DNA from: Methylophilaceae bacterium LSUCC0665
Lineage (GTDB): Bacteria > Pseudomonadota > Gammaproteobacteria > Burkholderiales > Methylophilaceae
Assembly: GCA_024919215.1 (NCBI GenBank)
Contig: CP103437.1
Location: forward strand, 186,001-250,000
DNA length: 64,000 bases
Direction: 5' to 3'
In this document: in pieces, positions 7,896 through 16,501 of the stretch
Layout: every line of letters begins with the position of its first letter
Numbering within the stretch: the stretch's first letter is position 1
The notes under the pieces: generated by a model
What the model was told of the DNA's origin: nothing
Databases searched by the model: none
Seen by the model: the letters and a program-made list of their open reading frames with translations, nothing else
Made by a program: the position numbers and the translations under genes

Positions 7896-7960
7896 AATAA
7901 TTAACATTACTAAGGGTTGTTAACTATTTCACATTCCCCTCACTCAATAGGGGATTTTAG

Positions 7961-8404
7961 ATGTTCAGAGGTTCAAGCATTGTTGCTTTGGATGACAAAT
8001 TTAGATTAGCAGTACCGAAAAAATTTCGGGATAAACTCTTTGAGCAAAATTCTTCACTTATTGTTACCGCCCATCCAGATAAATGTTTAGTGTTATACAA
8101 CCTTCTCAGTTGGACGCCAATAGAAAAAAAATTAATGTCTCTGTCAAGTTTTGATCCAAAAATTAGTACACTTCAAAGACTTTTGGTTGGATATGCGGAT
8201 GAAGTTGATCCAGACAAAGCAGGCAGAATTCTACTATCAGCCTCTTTAAGAGAATTTGCAGGAATCCAACAAGAAATAATCATGTTAGGGCAAGGGTCTC
8301 ATTTTGAAATATGGGACAAGAGCACTTGGTCAAAAAAAATTAACAGCACAGTGAAAAATTTAAATCTTGAAAACTTTCATGAGCTTGAAGGATTTTCTTT
8401 ATGA
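7961..8404 (+). CDS. mraZ: Transcriptional regulator MraZ
   Basis: This 147-residue protein has two AbrB-like swapped-hairpin modules. The first begins FRGSSIVALDDKFRLAVPKKFRDKL (2-26); the second has DPDKAGRILLSASLREFAGI. It forms a ring-shaped oligomer that binds repeats upstream of the dcw operon and usually represses it. Matching repeats lie 65-90 bp upstream. It is the first gene of the cell-wall and division cluster. Its stop overlaps the rsmH start as ATGA (8401-8404). The leader just upstream can fold TCCCCT against AGGGGA, which would cover the ribosome-binding site. Confidence 0.96.
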   Translation: MFRGSSIVALDDKFRLAVPKKFRDKLFEQNSSLIVTAHPDKCLVLYNLLSWTPIEKKLMSLSSFDPKISTLQRLLVGYADEVDPDKAGRILLSASLREFAGIQQEIIMLGQGSHFEIWDKSTWSKKINSTVKNLNLENFHELEGFSL

Positions 8405-9320
8405 GAAATTTTATGCATCTCCCAATCATGCCATATGAGGTAAACGAACATTTAATCACTAATAAAAATGGAACATATTTGGATTGCACGTTTGGACGTG
8501 GTGGTCATTCCAAAATCATATTAGACAATTTGGAACAAAATGGCCAATTAATTGCTATTGATAAAGATCATGAGGCAATCAATTCAGCCAAATTAATTCA
8601 TGATGAACGTTTTGAAATTTATCATTCATCAATATTAAATTTTGCAAAATCTTTAAAAAAAAAAGTCTTGATGGGGTGTTCATGGATCTAGGTGTCTCAT
8701 CACCCCAGTTAGATGATGCTGCAAGAGGTTTTAGTTTTATGCATAACGGTCCTCTTGATATGAGAATGGATCAATCACAGACATTAGATGCAAAAGAAAT
8801 TGTAAATAAATATGATGAATCAGATTTAATAAAAATTTTTAGAAATTATGGTGAAGAAAAGTTTGCTAGAAGAATAGCTTCAAGTATTTGCAAGATTAGA
8901 GACGAAAAAAATATTACTTCAACTTTAGAGTTAGCAGATATAGTGAAAAAATCTGTGCCATATAATAATTCAAGAAAACATCCAGCTACGAAAGTTTTTC
9001 AGGCCTTACGAATTGAAGTAAATCAAGAATTGAATGAATTATCAGACGCACTCCCATTTTTATTTGATGCGTTAAAACCTCAAGGAAGACTTCTAGCTTT
9101 GACGTTTCACTCCTTAGAAGATCGCATAGTAAAAAATTTTTTCAAAGAAATCACAAAATTACCTCCTGACACGATTCCAAAATTTATCCCAATCCGTAAC
9201 AAAGATCATCACGAGGAAACTAAAGCAAATGTTATTTGTAATTTTGTTGCTTCAGCTGAAGAGATAGAGGTCAATCCCCGGGCCAGAAGTGCGAGGTTAA
9301 GGGGTGTAGAAAAGAAATGA
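8401..9320 (+). CDS. rsmH: 16S rRNA (cytosine(1402)-N4)-methyltransferase, split by a -1 frameshift
   Basis: RsmH methylates N4 of C1402 of 16S rRNA with SAM, the same nucleotide RsmI acts on. The N-terminal part (8401-8691) carries PIMPYEV, the SAM motif LDCTFGRGGHS and IAIDKD, then ends out of frame at a TAG. The remainder, from FMDLGVSSPQLDDAARGFSFM to NPRARSARLRG, is in the -1 frame and runs to 9320. The switch maps to an A10 run at 8655-8664; shifting there gives SLKKKSLDGVFMDLG, the normal family sequence, and a protein of about 306 residues, the usual size. Seven nt downstream of the run is a possible stem (8672-8678 with 8701-8707). Options are programmed -1 frameshifting, polymerase slippage, a homopolymer sequencing error or a true pseudogene. 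Everything apart from the frame break is intact. Confidence 0.9.
8655..8707 (+). promoter_or_regulatory. Candidate -1 frameshift signal in rsmH
   Basis: In the zero frame the A10 run reads as TTA followed by three AAA codons, giving the slippery heptamer A-AAA-AAA at 8658-8664. A 7-nt spacer (8665-8671) follows, then TGGGGTG (8672-8678), which pairs perfectly with CACCCCA (8701-8707) across a 22-nt loop. This is the usual spacing of stimulatory hairpins. Both arms also encode conserved residues (DGV and SSPQ), so the pairing may be partly forced by protein sequence. Confidence 0.45.
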
Positions 9321-9580
9321 TCAAATTAAATTTTTTGTTATTTGTAATTCTTATTATCTTTGCATTGTTAAAAGTTAATTCAGAGCACTTGTATCGAACA
9401 AATTTCTCTCAATTAGACTCGGAACAAAAAAGAGAAATTGAGTTAAAAGAGGAGCAGACTAAGCTTGAGCTTGAAAATACAGATCAATCAGGAAGTAAAC
9501 GAATTGAAGAATTTGCTAAAAATAAATTAAATATGATTGAAGCTAATTCTGAAAACATCATTCAATTGGAGAATAAATGA
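9317..9580 (+). CDS. ftsL: Cell division protein FtsL
   Basis: This 87-residue bitopic protein has a single hydrophobic helix at about residues 4-19 followed by a charged heptad-type coiled coil (FSQLDSEQKREIELKEEQTKLELE). These fit the FtsL fold, in which the periplasmic coiled coil pairs with FtsB and recruits FtsWI. Sequence similarity in this family is always weak, so the call rests on size, topology and position between rsmH and ftsI. It overlaps rsmH by 4 nt and ftsI by 4 nt. Confidence 0.85.
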   Translation: MIKLNFLLFVILIIFALLKVNSEHLYRTNFSQLDSEQKREIELKEEQTKLELENTDQSGSKRIEEFAKNKLNMIEANSENIIQLENK

Positions 9581-11307
9581 AAAAATTTAGCCACCAGAGT
9601 GATATTTTTGAATTATCAAAAAATAGAAGGCGAGTTGTACTTTCTCTATTGTTGTTGTTGTTTTTAATGTTATTTTCTAGAGCACTTTATCTGCAACAAA
9701 TAAAAAAAGATTTCTTACAAAACAAGGGTGATGGGTTTAGTGTTCGAAATGAAATTCTTCATTCATACAGGGGAAAGATTTATGATCGGAATAATAAATT
9801 ATTAGCCGTAAGCAGCCCTACTTATGATATCGGATTGTCAATATCTAATAACATTACCAATGAGAACATTCGTGATATTGCAACAATCCTCAAAATTAAT
9901 GAAAAAAACCTACGACAAAAAATTAAAAATAAAAATAAAGGGTTTATATATATTAAAAGGAGTGTTTCGCCGGAATCAGCCAAAAAAATATCAGAACTTA
10001 AGATAGCAGGTTTAAATCTTGATAAACAATATCGGCGTTTTTATCCAAACAGGGAATCAGCAGCACATATTATTGGGAAAACTAATCTTGATGGTATTGG
10101 ACATGAGGGATTAGAGAAACAGTGGGATTCTATATTAACTGGAGAAAAGGGGCACAAAAAAGTTGTAATAGATGGCGGTAGAAGAATAATAGATGATTTA
10201 CATGATTTTAAGTTACCAAAGAATGGTTCTGATATTTTTACAACAATAGATAGCAGACTTCAACATACCGCTTTTGAATCTTTAAAAAAATATATTGAGA
10301 GATATGAGGCTAAATCTGGCTCTGCTGTTTTAATTGACGCAAAAAATGGAGATATTCTTGTAATGACAAATTACCCTTCATACAATCCTAACGCTTCAGT
10401 GACAAACCTAGATGCAATGAGAAATAGGTCAGTTACCGATACTTTTGAGCCTGGTTCGACTATAAAACCAATCTCAGTAGCATATGCGCTCGAAAAGAAA
10501 AAAGTAGGAATAAATGAAATTATTAATACAAATAACGGATTATTAAAAGTTGGTCAGACTTATATTAGAGATGATCATCCAGAAAATGAATTAACAATTA
10601 AAGATGTAATAAAAACTTCTTCAAATGTTGGAGCTGCAATTATTGGGACTAGATTATCACCTAAAGAACTTTGGGGAGCTTATGATAAATTAGGGTTTGG
10701 CAAAAAGATTCATAGCCAGATTCCAGGAGAAGTGTCTGGTAAATTAAGAACATATACATCTTGGAGAGATATCGATCACTCAAGAATGCCCTATGGATAT
10801 GGGGTAAGTGTAAATCTTCTTCAGCTCACTCAAGCCTATACTATTTTTGCTAATGATGGTGTTGTTTTAAAACCAAAACTTTATACCAGTGAAGAAATAA
10901 AAGTTGGAGAAAAAGTAATTTCACAAAACGTGGCAAAAAAAATGAGATCATTTATGCAATCTGTTGTTGAAGAAGATGGCGGCACAGGTGGAAAAGCTAA
11001 AATTCCAGGATATACCGTTGCAGGAAAAACAGGAACAGCAAAAAAAGTAATAAACGGCCAATATGTAAATCAATATGTTGCATCTTTTGTAGGCATAGCC
11101 CCTAGTAATAATCCAAAATTTATATTAGCGGTGATGATTGATGATCCATCAAAAGATAGTTATTACGGAGGCACAGTAGCTGCACCAGTTTTTAAAGATA
11201 TAATGAAGGATGCACTTAAACTCTACGATGTGCCTTATGATAAAGAGTTAAATGAAAATCTTATGAATAATATGGTCAAGCCACAAACTGGTGATGCAAA
11301 ATTATAA
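9577..11307 (+). CDS. ftsI: Peptidoglycan D,D-transpeptidase FtsI (PBP3)
   Basis: This 576-residue class B penicillin-binding protein makes septal cross-links. It has a cytoplasmic tail, one membrane helix at about 19-38, a pedestal domain with the YRGKIYDRN motif (64-72) and HIIGKTN, and a transpeptidase domain. The catalytic triad motifs are all present: STIK with nucleophile Ser294, SSN at 348-350 and KTG at 484-486. It works with FtsW, whose gene is downstream in the same operon. The start overlaps ftsL by 4 nt and the end overlaps murE by 14-17 nt. Confidence 0.97.
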   Translation: MKKFSHQSDIFELSKNRRRVVLSLLLLLFLMLFSRALYLQQIKKDFLQNKGDGFSVRNEILHSYRGKIYDRNNKLLAVSSPTYDIGLSISNNITNENIRDIATILKINEKNLRQKIKNKNKGFIYIKRSVSPESAKKISELKIAGLNLDKQYRRFYPNRESAAHIIGKTNLDGIGHEGLEKQWDSILTGEKGHKKVVIDGGRRIIDDLHDFKLPKNGSDIFTTIDSRLQHTAFESLKKYIERYEAKSGSAVLIDAKNGDILVMTNYPSYNPNASVTNLDAMRNRSVTDTFEPGSTIKPISVAYALEKKKVGINEIINTNNGLLKVGQTYIRDDHPENELTIKDVIKTSSNVGAAIIGTRLSPKELWGAYDKLGFGKKIHSQIPGEVSGKLRTYTSWRDIDHSRMPYGYGVSVNLLQLTQAYTIFANDGVVLKPKLYTSEEIKVGEKVISQNVAKKMRSFMQSVVEEDGGTGGKAKIPGYTVAGKTGTAKKVINGQYVNQYVASFVGIAPSNNPKFILAVMIDDPSKDSYYGGTVAAPVFKDIMKDALKLYDVPYDKELNENLMNNMVKPQTGDAKL

Positions 11308-12721
11308 ATCTTTACGTATTACCCCCCAAAAAATCACAAATAATAGTATAAATGTCAAAAAAGGGTATGCATTTTGTGCTTATCCCGGAAAAATCAATGA
11401 TGGTCGTGAATTTATAGATCATGCAATTAGTAATGGAGCCTCATTAATTATGTATGAGGAAGCTAATTTTGATGTCACCCCCTTTTTAAAAAAATATCCA
11501 AAAATTAAATTCCTAGGGGTTCTTGATCTTGCAAGAAAACAAAAAAAGATTTTGGATAAAGTGTATGGTAATTTAAATAGGCACATTAAACTATATGGCG
11601 TAACTGGGACAAATGGTAAAACATCGACCGCTTTTTGGTTAAATCATCTATTAGGTAAACTTGAAAAACCATCAAAATTGATAGGTACTATCTCTAGAGA
11701 AAAAGTCATAATCAATACCACTCCTGACCTTTTTGTTTTGTATAGTCTTTTTAACAAAGGAATACAAAAAAATATTCAAAACTTTGTATTAGAGGTTTCT
11801 TCGCATGGAGTTGATCAAGGGAGACTTCATGAGCTAAATTTTGAATATGGAATTTTTACTAATCTAACCAGAGATCATTTGGACTATCACAAAACAATGA
11901 ATAATTATTTTCTATCTAAAGAAAAGTTTTTTTTAGAAAACGTAAAAAAAGACTCGGTAATAAATATTGATAATTCTTATGGCATGAGATTGGCAAAGAA
12001 TTTAATCAAACTTAACAAAAAAATTTTTACATTTGGATTTAGCAAAGAAGCTAACGTAAAAATTATTAATATTAAACAGCAATCTTTGAATAATAATTAT
12101 TCTGAATTTAGTTTACAAATAGCTAATAAAATTCATACCTTTAAAACTAATATAATGGGAGAGTTTAATTTATATAATTTAATTAGTGCTATTTGTATTT
12201 GTTATTTAAAAAAAATAGACATAAATAAAGTTATTGAAGTCATTAAGAGGCTTCCCCTTCCTGATGGCCGCATGAACGTAATTAATAAAAATATCAATAA
12301 CATACCAAAAAAAGTAATTATTGATTATGCCCACACTCCAGATGGATTGAAAAATCTTCTTCAAGCAATAAGAAAAATTTATCAAGGAAAAATAATTCTT
12401 GTTTTTGGCTGCGGTGGAGATCGAGATAAGGGTAAAAGAAAATTAATGGGAAATGTAGCAAATAAGTATGCTGATTTTGTTTGCATCACGAATGATAATC
12501 CTAGAAATGAGAATCCAAAACTAATTGCAGATCAAATCAGTGAAAGTATTTCATGTTTAAAAAAAGTTATCTTAGATCGAAAAAAAGCAATTCAATATGC
12601 CATCAAAAAAAACAACTATCCAATCGTTGTCATTGCTGGAAAGGGTCATGAAAAATATCAAATTATTAAAAATAAAAAAATTGATTTTTCTGATAAAAAA
12701 GTAGTGATGGACACAAATTAA
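11294..12721 (+). CDS. murE: UDP-MurNAc-tripeptide synthetase MurE
   Basis: This Mur ligase of about 475 residues adds the third stem residue to UDP-MurNAc-L-Ala-D-Glu. The ATP site YGVTGTNGKTST lies near residue 105, and the carbamylated-lysine region and EVSSHGVDQGRL are present. The DNPR motif (TNDNPRNENP, near 410) marks meso-diaminopimelate as substrate, in line with dapA in this window. The ATG at 11294 is preferred over the adjacent GTG at 11291; either overlaps the end of ftsI. The sequence is rich in Lys, Asn and Ile, like its neighbours. Confidence 0.96.
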   Translation: MQNYKSLRITPQKITNNSINVKKGYAFCAYPGKINDGREFIDHAISNGASLIMYEEANFDVTPFLKKYPKIKFLGVLDLARKQKKILDKVYGNLNRHIKLYGVTGTNGKTSTAFWLNHLLGKLEKPSKLIGTISREKVIINTTPDLFVLYSLFNKGIQKNIQNFVLEVSSHGVDQGRLHELNFEYGIFTNLTRDHLDYHKTMNNYFLSKEKFFLENVKKDSVINIDNSYGMRLAKNLIKLNKKIFTFGFSKEANVKIINIKQQSLNNNYSEFSLQIANKIHTFKTNIMGEFNLYNLISAICICYLKKIDINKVIEVIKRLPLPDGRMNVINKNINNIPKKVIIDYAHTPDGLKNLLQAIRKIYQGKIILVFGCGGDRDKGKRKLMGNVANKYADFVCITNDNPRNENPKLIADQISESISCLKKVILDRKKAIQYAIKKNNYPIVVIAGKGHEKYQIIKNKKIDFSDKKVVMDTN

Positions 12722-12723
12722 TT

Positions 12724-14079
12724 ATGAAATTATCCATAAGAGATATAAAGCATCTTTTGATTAAAACCAATAATCTTGACGATGATTTGATGTTTGATTC
12801 ATCGAATATCAATATAGACTCGCGGACTTTAAAAAAAAATGAAATTTTCTTAGCTTTAGAGGGACATAGATTTGATGGAAATAATTTTATTGCTGATGTA
12901 TTAAAACAAAAGCCATTATTTTTCATTACGAACAGAGAACAAGAATCCAATGCAGGATATGCAATTGTTAAATCAGGTAAAAATTTTTTAATTGAATTAT
13001 CGAAACTCATTCTTAAAAAATTATCCTTAACAAAAGTGGCTATCACAGGCAGCAATGGGAAAACAACCACAAAAGATATAATTGTCCACTTTTTAAAAAA
13101 TAAGTTTAATGATAAAGCTGTTTTGTCCACTAAGGGGAATTACAATAATGAAATTGGATTGCCATTATCTATTTTGCAGTCTCAAGGTGTTGAAAAATTT
13201 GCTGTATTTGAAATAGGAACAAACCATCCCGGTGAGATTATTCATTTAGCTGATATTATTCGTCCAAATATTTCAATCATTACGAATATTGGTGATGCAC
13301 ATATAGGCAATTTTGGCTCAAAAGAAAAAATTGCAGAAGAAAAAAAACAAATCTTTCATTTCTTAAAAACCAATGAATTAAAAATTATAAATAAACATGA
13401 CGAATATTTTCAGATCTTGAATAATTCTCCTGGAAAAATATTCTGTATTTCAAATAACAATGATGATTTAGATGCATTAAGATTCAAATACATTGAGCCT
13501 AATGAGATTGAATTGGCTTATAAATCTGAATCAATCAGGATCAAATTCCACTTAACTGGTCAACATAATCTTCAAAACTTTGCTATTGCATGCGCTGCTT
13601 TGATAAATATGGGAATAGATTTTATAGAATTAGAAAAATATTTTGATCACCTTGAATCTACAAATGGTAGATTTAAAAAATATATTCTCAAAGAAAATGT
13701 TGAGTTAATCGATGATAGTTATAATTCAAATCCATCCTCATTACTATCTGCAATTGATTATATAAATCAATCAAAAAAGACTAAGATATTAATCATCGGG
13801 GATATGGGTGAATTAGGTGAGTTAAGTGGTATGTATCATCGTCAAATAATTGAAAAAATATTAAAAACTAACATTGATGTTGTTTTAACTATGGGTAGCG
13901 CATTTAAGGCTGCAAGCAATAAAAATGATAGCAATACAATTTTAAATTTTTCGACATATGATGATTTGATAGACAAAGCGCTTTCAGCAATAAAAACAGA
14001 TACAATAATTTTGGTAAAAGCTTCAAGATTCATGGCATTTGAAAATATTGTTTCTCAACTAAAAAGGCGGCTCCAATGA
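12724..14079 (+). CDS. murF: UDP-MurNAc-tripeptide--D-Ala-D-Ala ligase MurF
   Basis: This 451-residue Mur ligase attaches D-Ala-D-Ala to the UDP-MurNAc-tripeptide, the last cytoplasmic stem-building step. Visible motifs are IDSRTLKKNEIFLALEG in the N-terminal domain, the ATP loop ITGSNGKTTTK near residue 115, EIGTNHPGEI, and DDSYNSNPSS in the C-terminal half. It begins 2 nt after murE and overlaps mraY by 4 nt. Its D-Ala-D-Ala substrate comes from Ddl, encoded in the same operon. An A9 run near 12830 keeps its frame, in contrast with the A10 run in rsmH. Confidence 0.97.
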   Translation: MKLSIRDIKHLLIKTNNLDDDLMFDSSNINIDSRTLKKNEIFLALEGHRFDGNNFIADVLKQKPLFFITNREQESNAGYAIVKSGKNFLIELSKLILKKLSLTKVAITGSNGKTTTKDIIVHFLKNKFNDKAVLSTKGNYNNEIGLPLSILQSQGVEKFAVFEIGTNHPGEIIHLADIIRPNISIITNIGDAHIGNFGSKEKIAEEKKQIFHFLKTNELKIINKHDEYFQILNNSPGKIFCISNNNDDLDALRFKYIEPNEIELAYKSESIRIKFHLTGQHNLQNFAIACAALINMGIDFIELEKYFDHLESTNGRFKKYILKENVELIDDSYNSNPSSLLSAIDYINQSKKTKILIIGDMGELGELSGMYHRQIIEKILKTNIDVVLTMGSAFKAASNKNDSNTILNFSTYDDLIDKALSAIKTDTIILVKASRFMAFENIVSQLKRRLQ

Positions 14080-15176
14080 TATTAGAATTACTAAGGTATT
14101 TACAATTAGATCTTAATTTCTTAAATGTTTTTAATTACATTACATTTAGAGCTGTTTTAGCCATTATTACTGCACTTGGATTTTCTCTATTTTTTGGATC
14201 TTTATTTATAAAAATTATGGGTGAATACAGCCTTTCCCAGTATGTAAGACAATATGGTCCAGATCATCAAAAAAAGACGGGTACTCCAACAATGGGAGGT
14301 TTGCTCATTATAATATCCATAGTTGCATCAGTTCTTTTGTGGGGAGATTTAAAAAATTCATATTTATGGCAATTGCTCTTTATCTTGATAGGGTTCGGAT
14401 TTATTGGCTTCTTAGATGACCTAAAAAAAATAAAAGAAAAAAACTCTGAAGGCTTGTCGGCAGGAGTTAAATATTTGTCTCAATCAGTTATTGCACTTAT
14501 TGCTATTTATTTTCTATTACATCAAAACAGTAATTTAGGGGATATGAATTTACTGATACCTTACATTAAGTCTACCTATTTATATATCGGTACTATTGGA
14601 TTTATTATTTTATCTTATCTTGTTATTGTCGGAAGTAGTAATGCAGTTAATTTAACAGATGGATTAGATGGTCTAGCGATCATGCCTACGGTTATGATAG
14701 CTTCAGCGTTAGGTGTTTTTGCATACGCTACTGGAAATCAAATTTTTGCAAACTACCTTCAGTTACCTTTCCTTTATGGAACTGGAGAAATCACTATTTT
14801 TTGTGCAGCCATTGCTGGAGCAGGGTTAGGATTTCTATGGTTTAACGCTTATCCTGCAGAAGTTTTTATGGGTGATATCGGTTCATTGTCATTGGGTGCT
14901 GTTCTTGGAGCAATTGCAATTATGGTAAAACAAGAATTGGTATTATTTATTATGGGTGGTGTTTTTGTTATGGAAACACTTTCAGTAGCAAGCCAGGTTC
15001 TATATTTTAGATACACAAAGAATAAATATGGAACTGGCAAAAGAATATTTTTAATGGCGCCAGTTCATCATCATTATGAAAAAAAAGGATGGAATGAGAA
15101 CCAAGTAGTAATAAGGTTTTGGATTATTACTATGGTGCTCGTTTTAATTGGATTAGCAAGTTTAAAAATTCGCTAA
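14076..15176 (+). CDS. mraY: Phospho-MurNAc-pentapeptide transferase MraY
   Basis: This 366-residue integral membrane enzyme transfers phospho-MurNAc-pentapeptide to undecaprenyl phosphate, making lipid I. About ten membrane segments can be traced. The signature motifs are KKTGTPTMGGLLI, the Asp pair in GFLDDLKK, NLTDGLDGLA, and the HHHYEKKGW loop. Length is normal for proteobacteria. The stop overlaps the murD start as TAATG, a coupling arrangement repeated several times in this window. Confidence 0.98.
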   Translation: MILELLRYLQLDLNFLNVFNYITFRAVLAIITALGFSLFFGSLFIKIMGEYSLSQYVRQYGPDHQKKTGTPTMGGLLIIISIVASVLLWGDLKNSYLWQLLFILIGFGFIGFLDDLKKIKEKNSEGLSAGVKYLSQSVIALIAIYFLLHQNSNLGDMNLLIPYIKSTYLYIGTIGFIILSYLVIVGSSNAVNLTDGLDGLAIMPTVMIASALGVFAYATGNQIFANYLQLPFLYGTGEITIFCAAIAGAGLGFLWFNAYPAEVFMGDIGSLSLGAVLGAIAIMVKQELVLFIMGGVFVMETLSVASQVLYFRYTKNKYGTGKRIFLMAPVHHHYEKKGWNENQVVIRFWIITMVLVLIGLASLKIR

Positions 15177-16501
15177 TGAATTCTCAAAAAAAAACGATTG
15201 TTTATGGTTTTGGCATAACGGGCCAATCTATCGTTTCTTATTTAATAAAAAAAAATCATAAGTTATTGGTAATAGATAATAAAAAATTTTCAGAAGATCA
15301 GAAAAGTCTCTTTAAAAAAAACAATATTGAATACAGTGAAAATGAAAATGAGATTACTGACTTTTCAATTATCGAGCAGTGTTTCGTAAGTCCAGGGGTA
15401 GATTTAAGAAAATCATTCATTCAAAAGTGTATTAAAAGTAATACACCTGTTCGTAATGATACTTTTTTCTTAAATCAAATTGATAGGAAAAAAACTAAAA
15501 TAATTGGCATAACTGGTACAAATGGAAAAACTACATTTTGCTCATTACTTACATCGATCTTGTCATTCAATGATTTAAAATCTATAGCAGTAGGCAATAT
15601 CGGAGTGCCAATTTTAAATTTATTAATGACTCCAAATGAATTCGATTATATCGTTGTTGAATTATCCAGTTATCAGATTGAGGTTTTAGATAAGGAAACA
15701 ATTTTTGATTACGGTGTAATTCTTAACATAGAGCCAGATCATTTAGATAGATATAATTCCTTCATAGATTATAAAAATGCCAAGTTAAAGTTAGCTAATC
15801 ATTCAAAGACTATCTTGTATGATAAAAAATCTGCAATAGTTAATGATCATTCAAAAGCTATATCTATAGACTTAAAAGATTTTCACATCGAAGAAATCAA
15901 TACTAATTTTTTTATATTTAAAAATCAAAATAAAACTTTCAGGATTGACACCCCATATTTGAAAGGCATTCATAATGTGAAGAATATTTTGTATTTGTTG
16001 AAACTTCTGGAAATTATGAATTGCAACATTCCATTTGAAAAGATTAGAAGATTTTTCAAAAATCAAAAAGGAATCCCTCATCGTTTTGAATATATTTCGA
16101 TTAATAAAAATTATATTTTTATTAATGATTCAAAAGCTACAAATCTTGCTTCTTCAATTTCGGCATTAAATTCTGTAAATGGAAAAATTCATTTGCTTTT
16201 CGGTGGTGATTTAAAGAATCAATCATTAGATGGAATTGAAAATTTTTTTAATGAAAAACTAATATCTTTAAATTTATTCGGAAAAGATGCCATGATTATC
16301 AAAGACTACCTTAAGAATAAAAAAATTAAATTTGATATGAAGTGCTTTGTTTCGTTAGAAGCTATTTTAGTGTCAATCAAGCAGATAATTAAAAAAGATG
16401 AAATAATCCTTTTATCACCAGGCTGTGCAAGCCAAGATATGTTTATGAATTATCAAGACAGAGGTAATCAATTTGTTGAATTATGTAAAAATTTTTTTTA
16501 A
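15176..16501 (+). CDS. murD: UDP-MurNAc-L-alanine--D-glutamate ligase MurD
   Basis: This 441-residue Mur ligase adds D-Glu to UDP-MurNAc-L-Ala. It shows an N-terminal Rossmann segment (TIVYGFGITGQSIVSYL), the ATP loop GITGTNGKTTFCSL near residue 120, and HRFEYI and INDSKATN in the later domains. The ATG at 15176 is chosen because it forms a TAATG junction with mraY; a longer frame back to 15119 would add 19 residues that are only mraY sequence in another frame. An A9 run lies just after the start codon. The stop overlaps the ftsW start, again as TAATG. Confidence 0.96.
   Translation: MNSQKKTIVYGFGITGQSIVSYLIKKNHKLLVIDNKKFSEDQKSLFKKNNIEYSENENEITDFSIIEQCFVSPGVDLRKSFIQKCIKSNTPVRNDTFFLNQIDRKKTKIIGITGTNGKTTFCSLLTSILSFNDLKSIAVGNIGVPILNLLMTPNEFDYIVVELSSYQIEVLDKETIFDYGVILNIEPDHLDRYNSFIDYKNAKLKLANHSKTILYDKKSAIVNDHSKAISIDLKDFHIEEINTNFFIFKNQNKTFRIDTPYLKGIHNVKNILYLLKLLEIMNCNIPFEKIRRFFKNQKGIPHRFEYISINKNYIFINDSKATNLASSISALNSVNGKIHLLFGGDLKNQSLDGIENFFNEKLISLNLFGKDAMIIKDYLKNKKIKFDMKCFVSLEAILVSIKQIIKKDEIILLSPGCASQDMFMNYQDRGNQFVELCKNFF

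Noticed and set aside
8676-9320. A separate gene starting at GTG 8676
   Set aside because: It lacks the SAM-binding N-terminal half of RsmH, which is present just upstream in the other frame; it is the 3' part of one split gene.
15119-15175. An N-terminal extension of MurD inside mraY
   Set aside because: The added 19 residues are unlike MurD, and the TAATG junction at 15174-15178 gives the standard N terminus.
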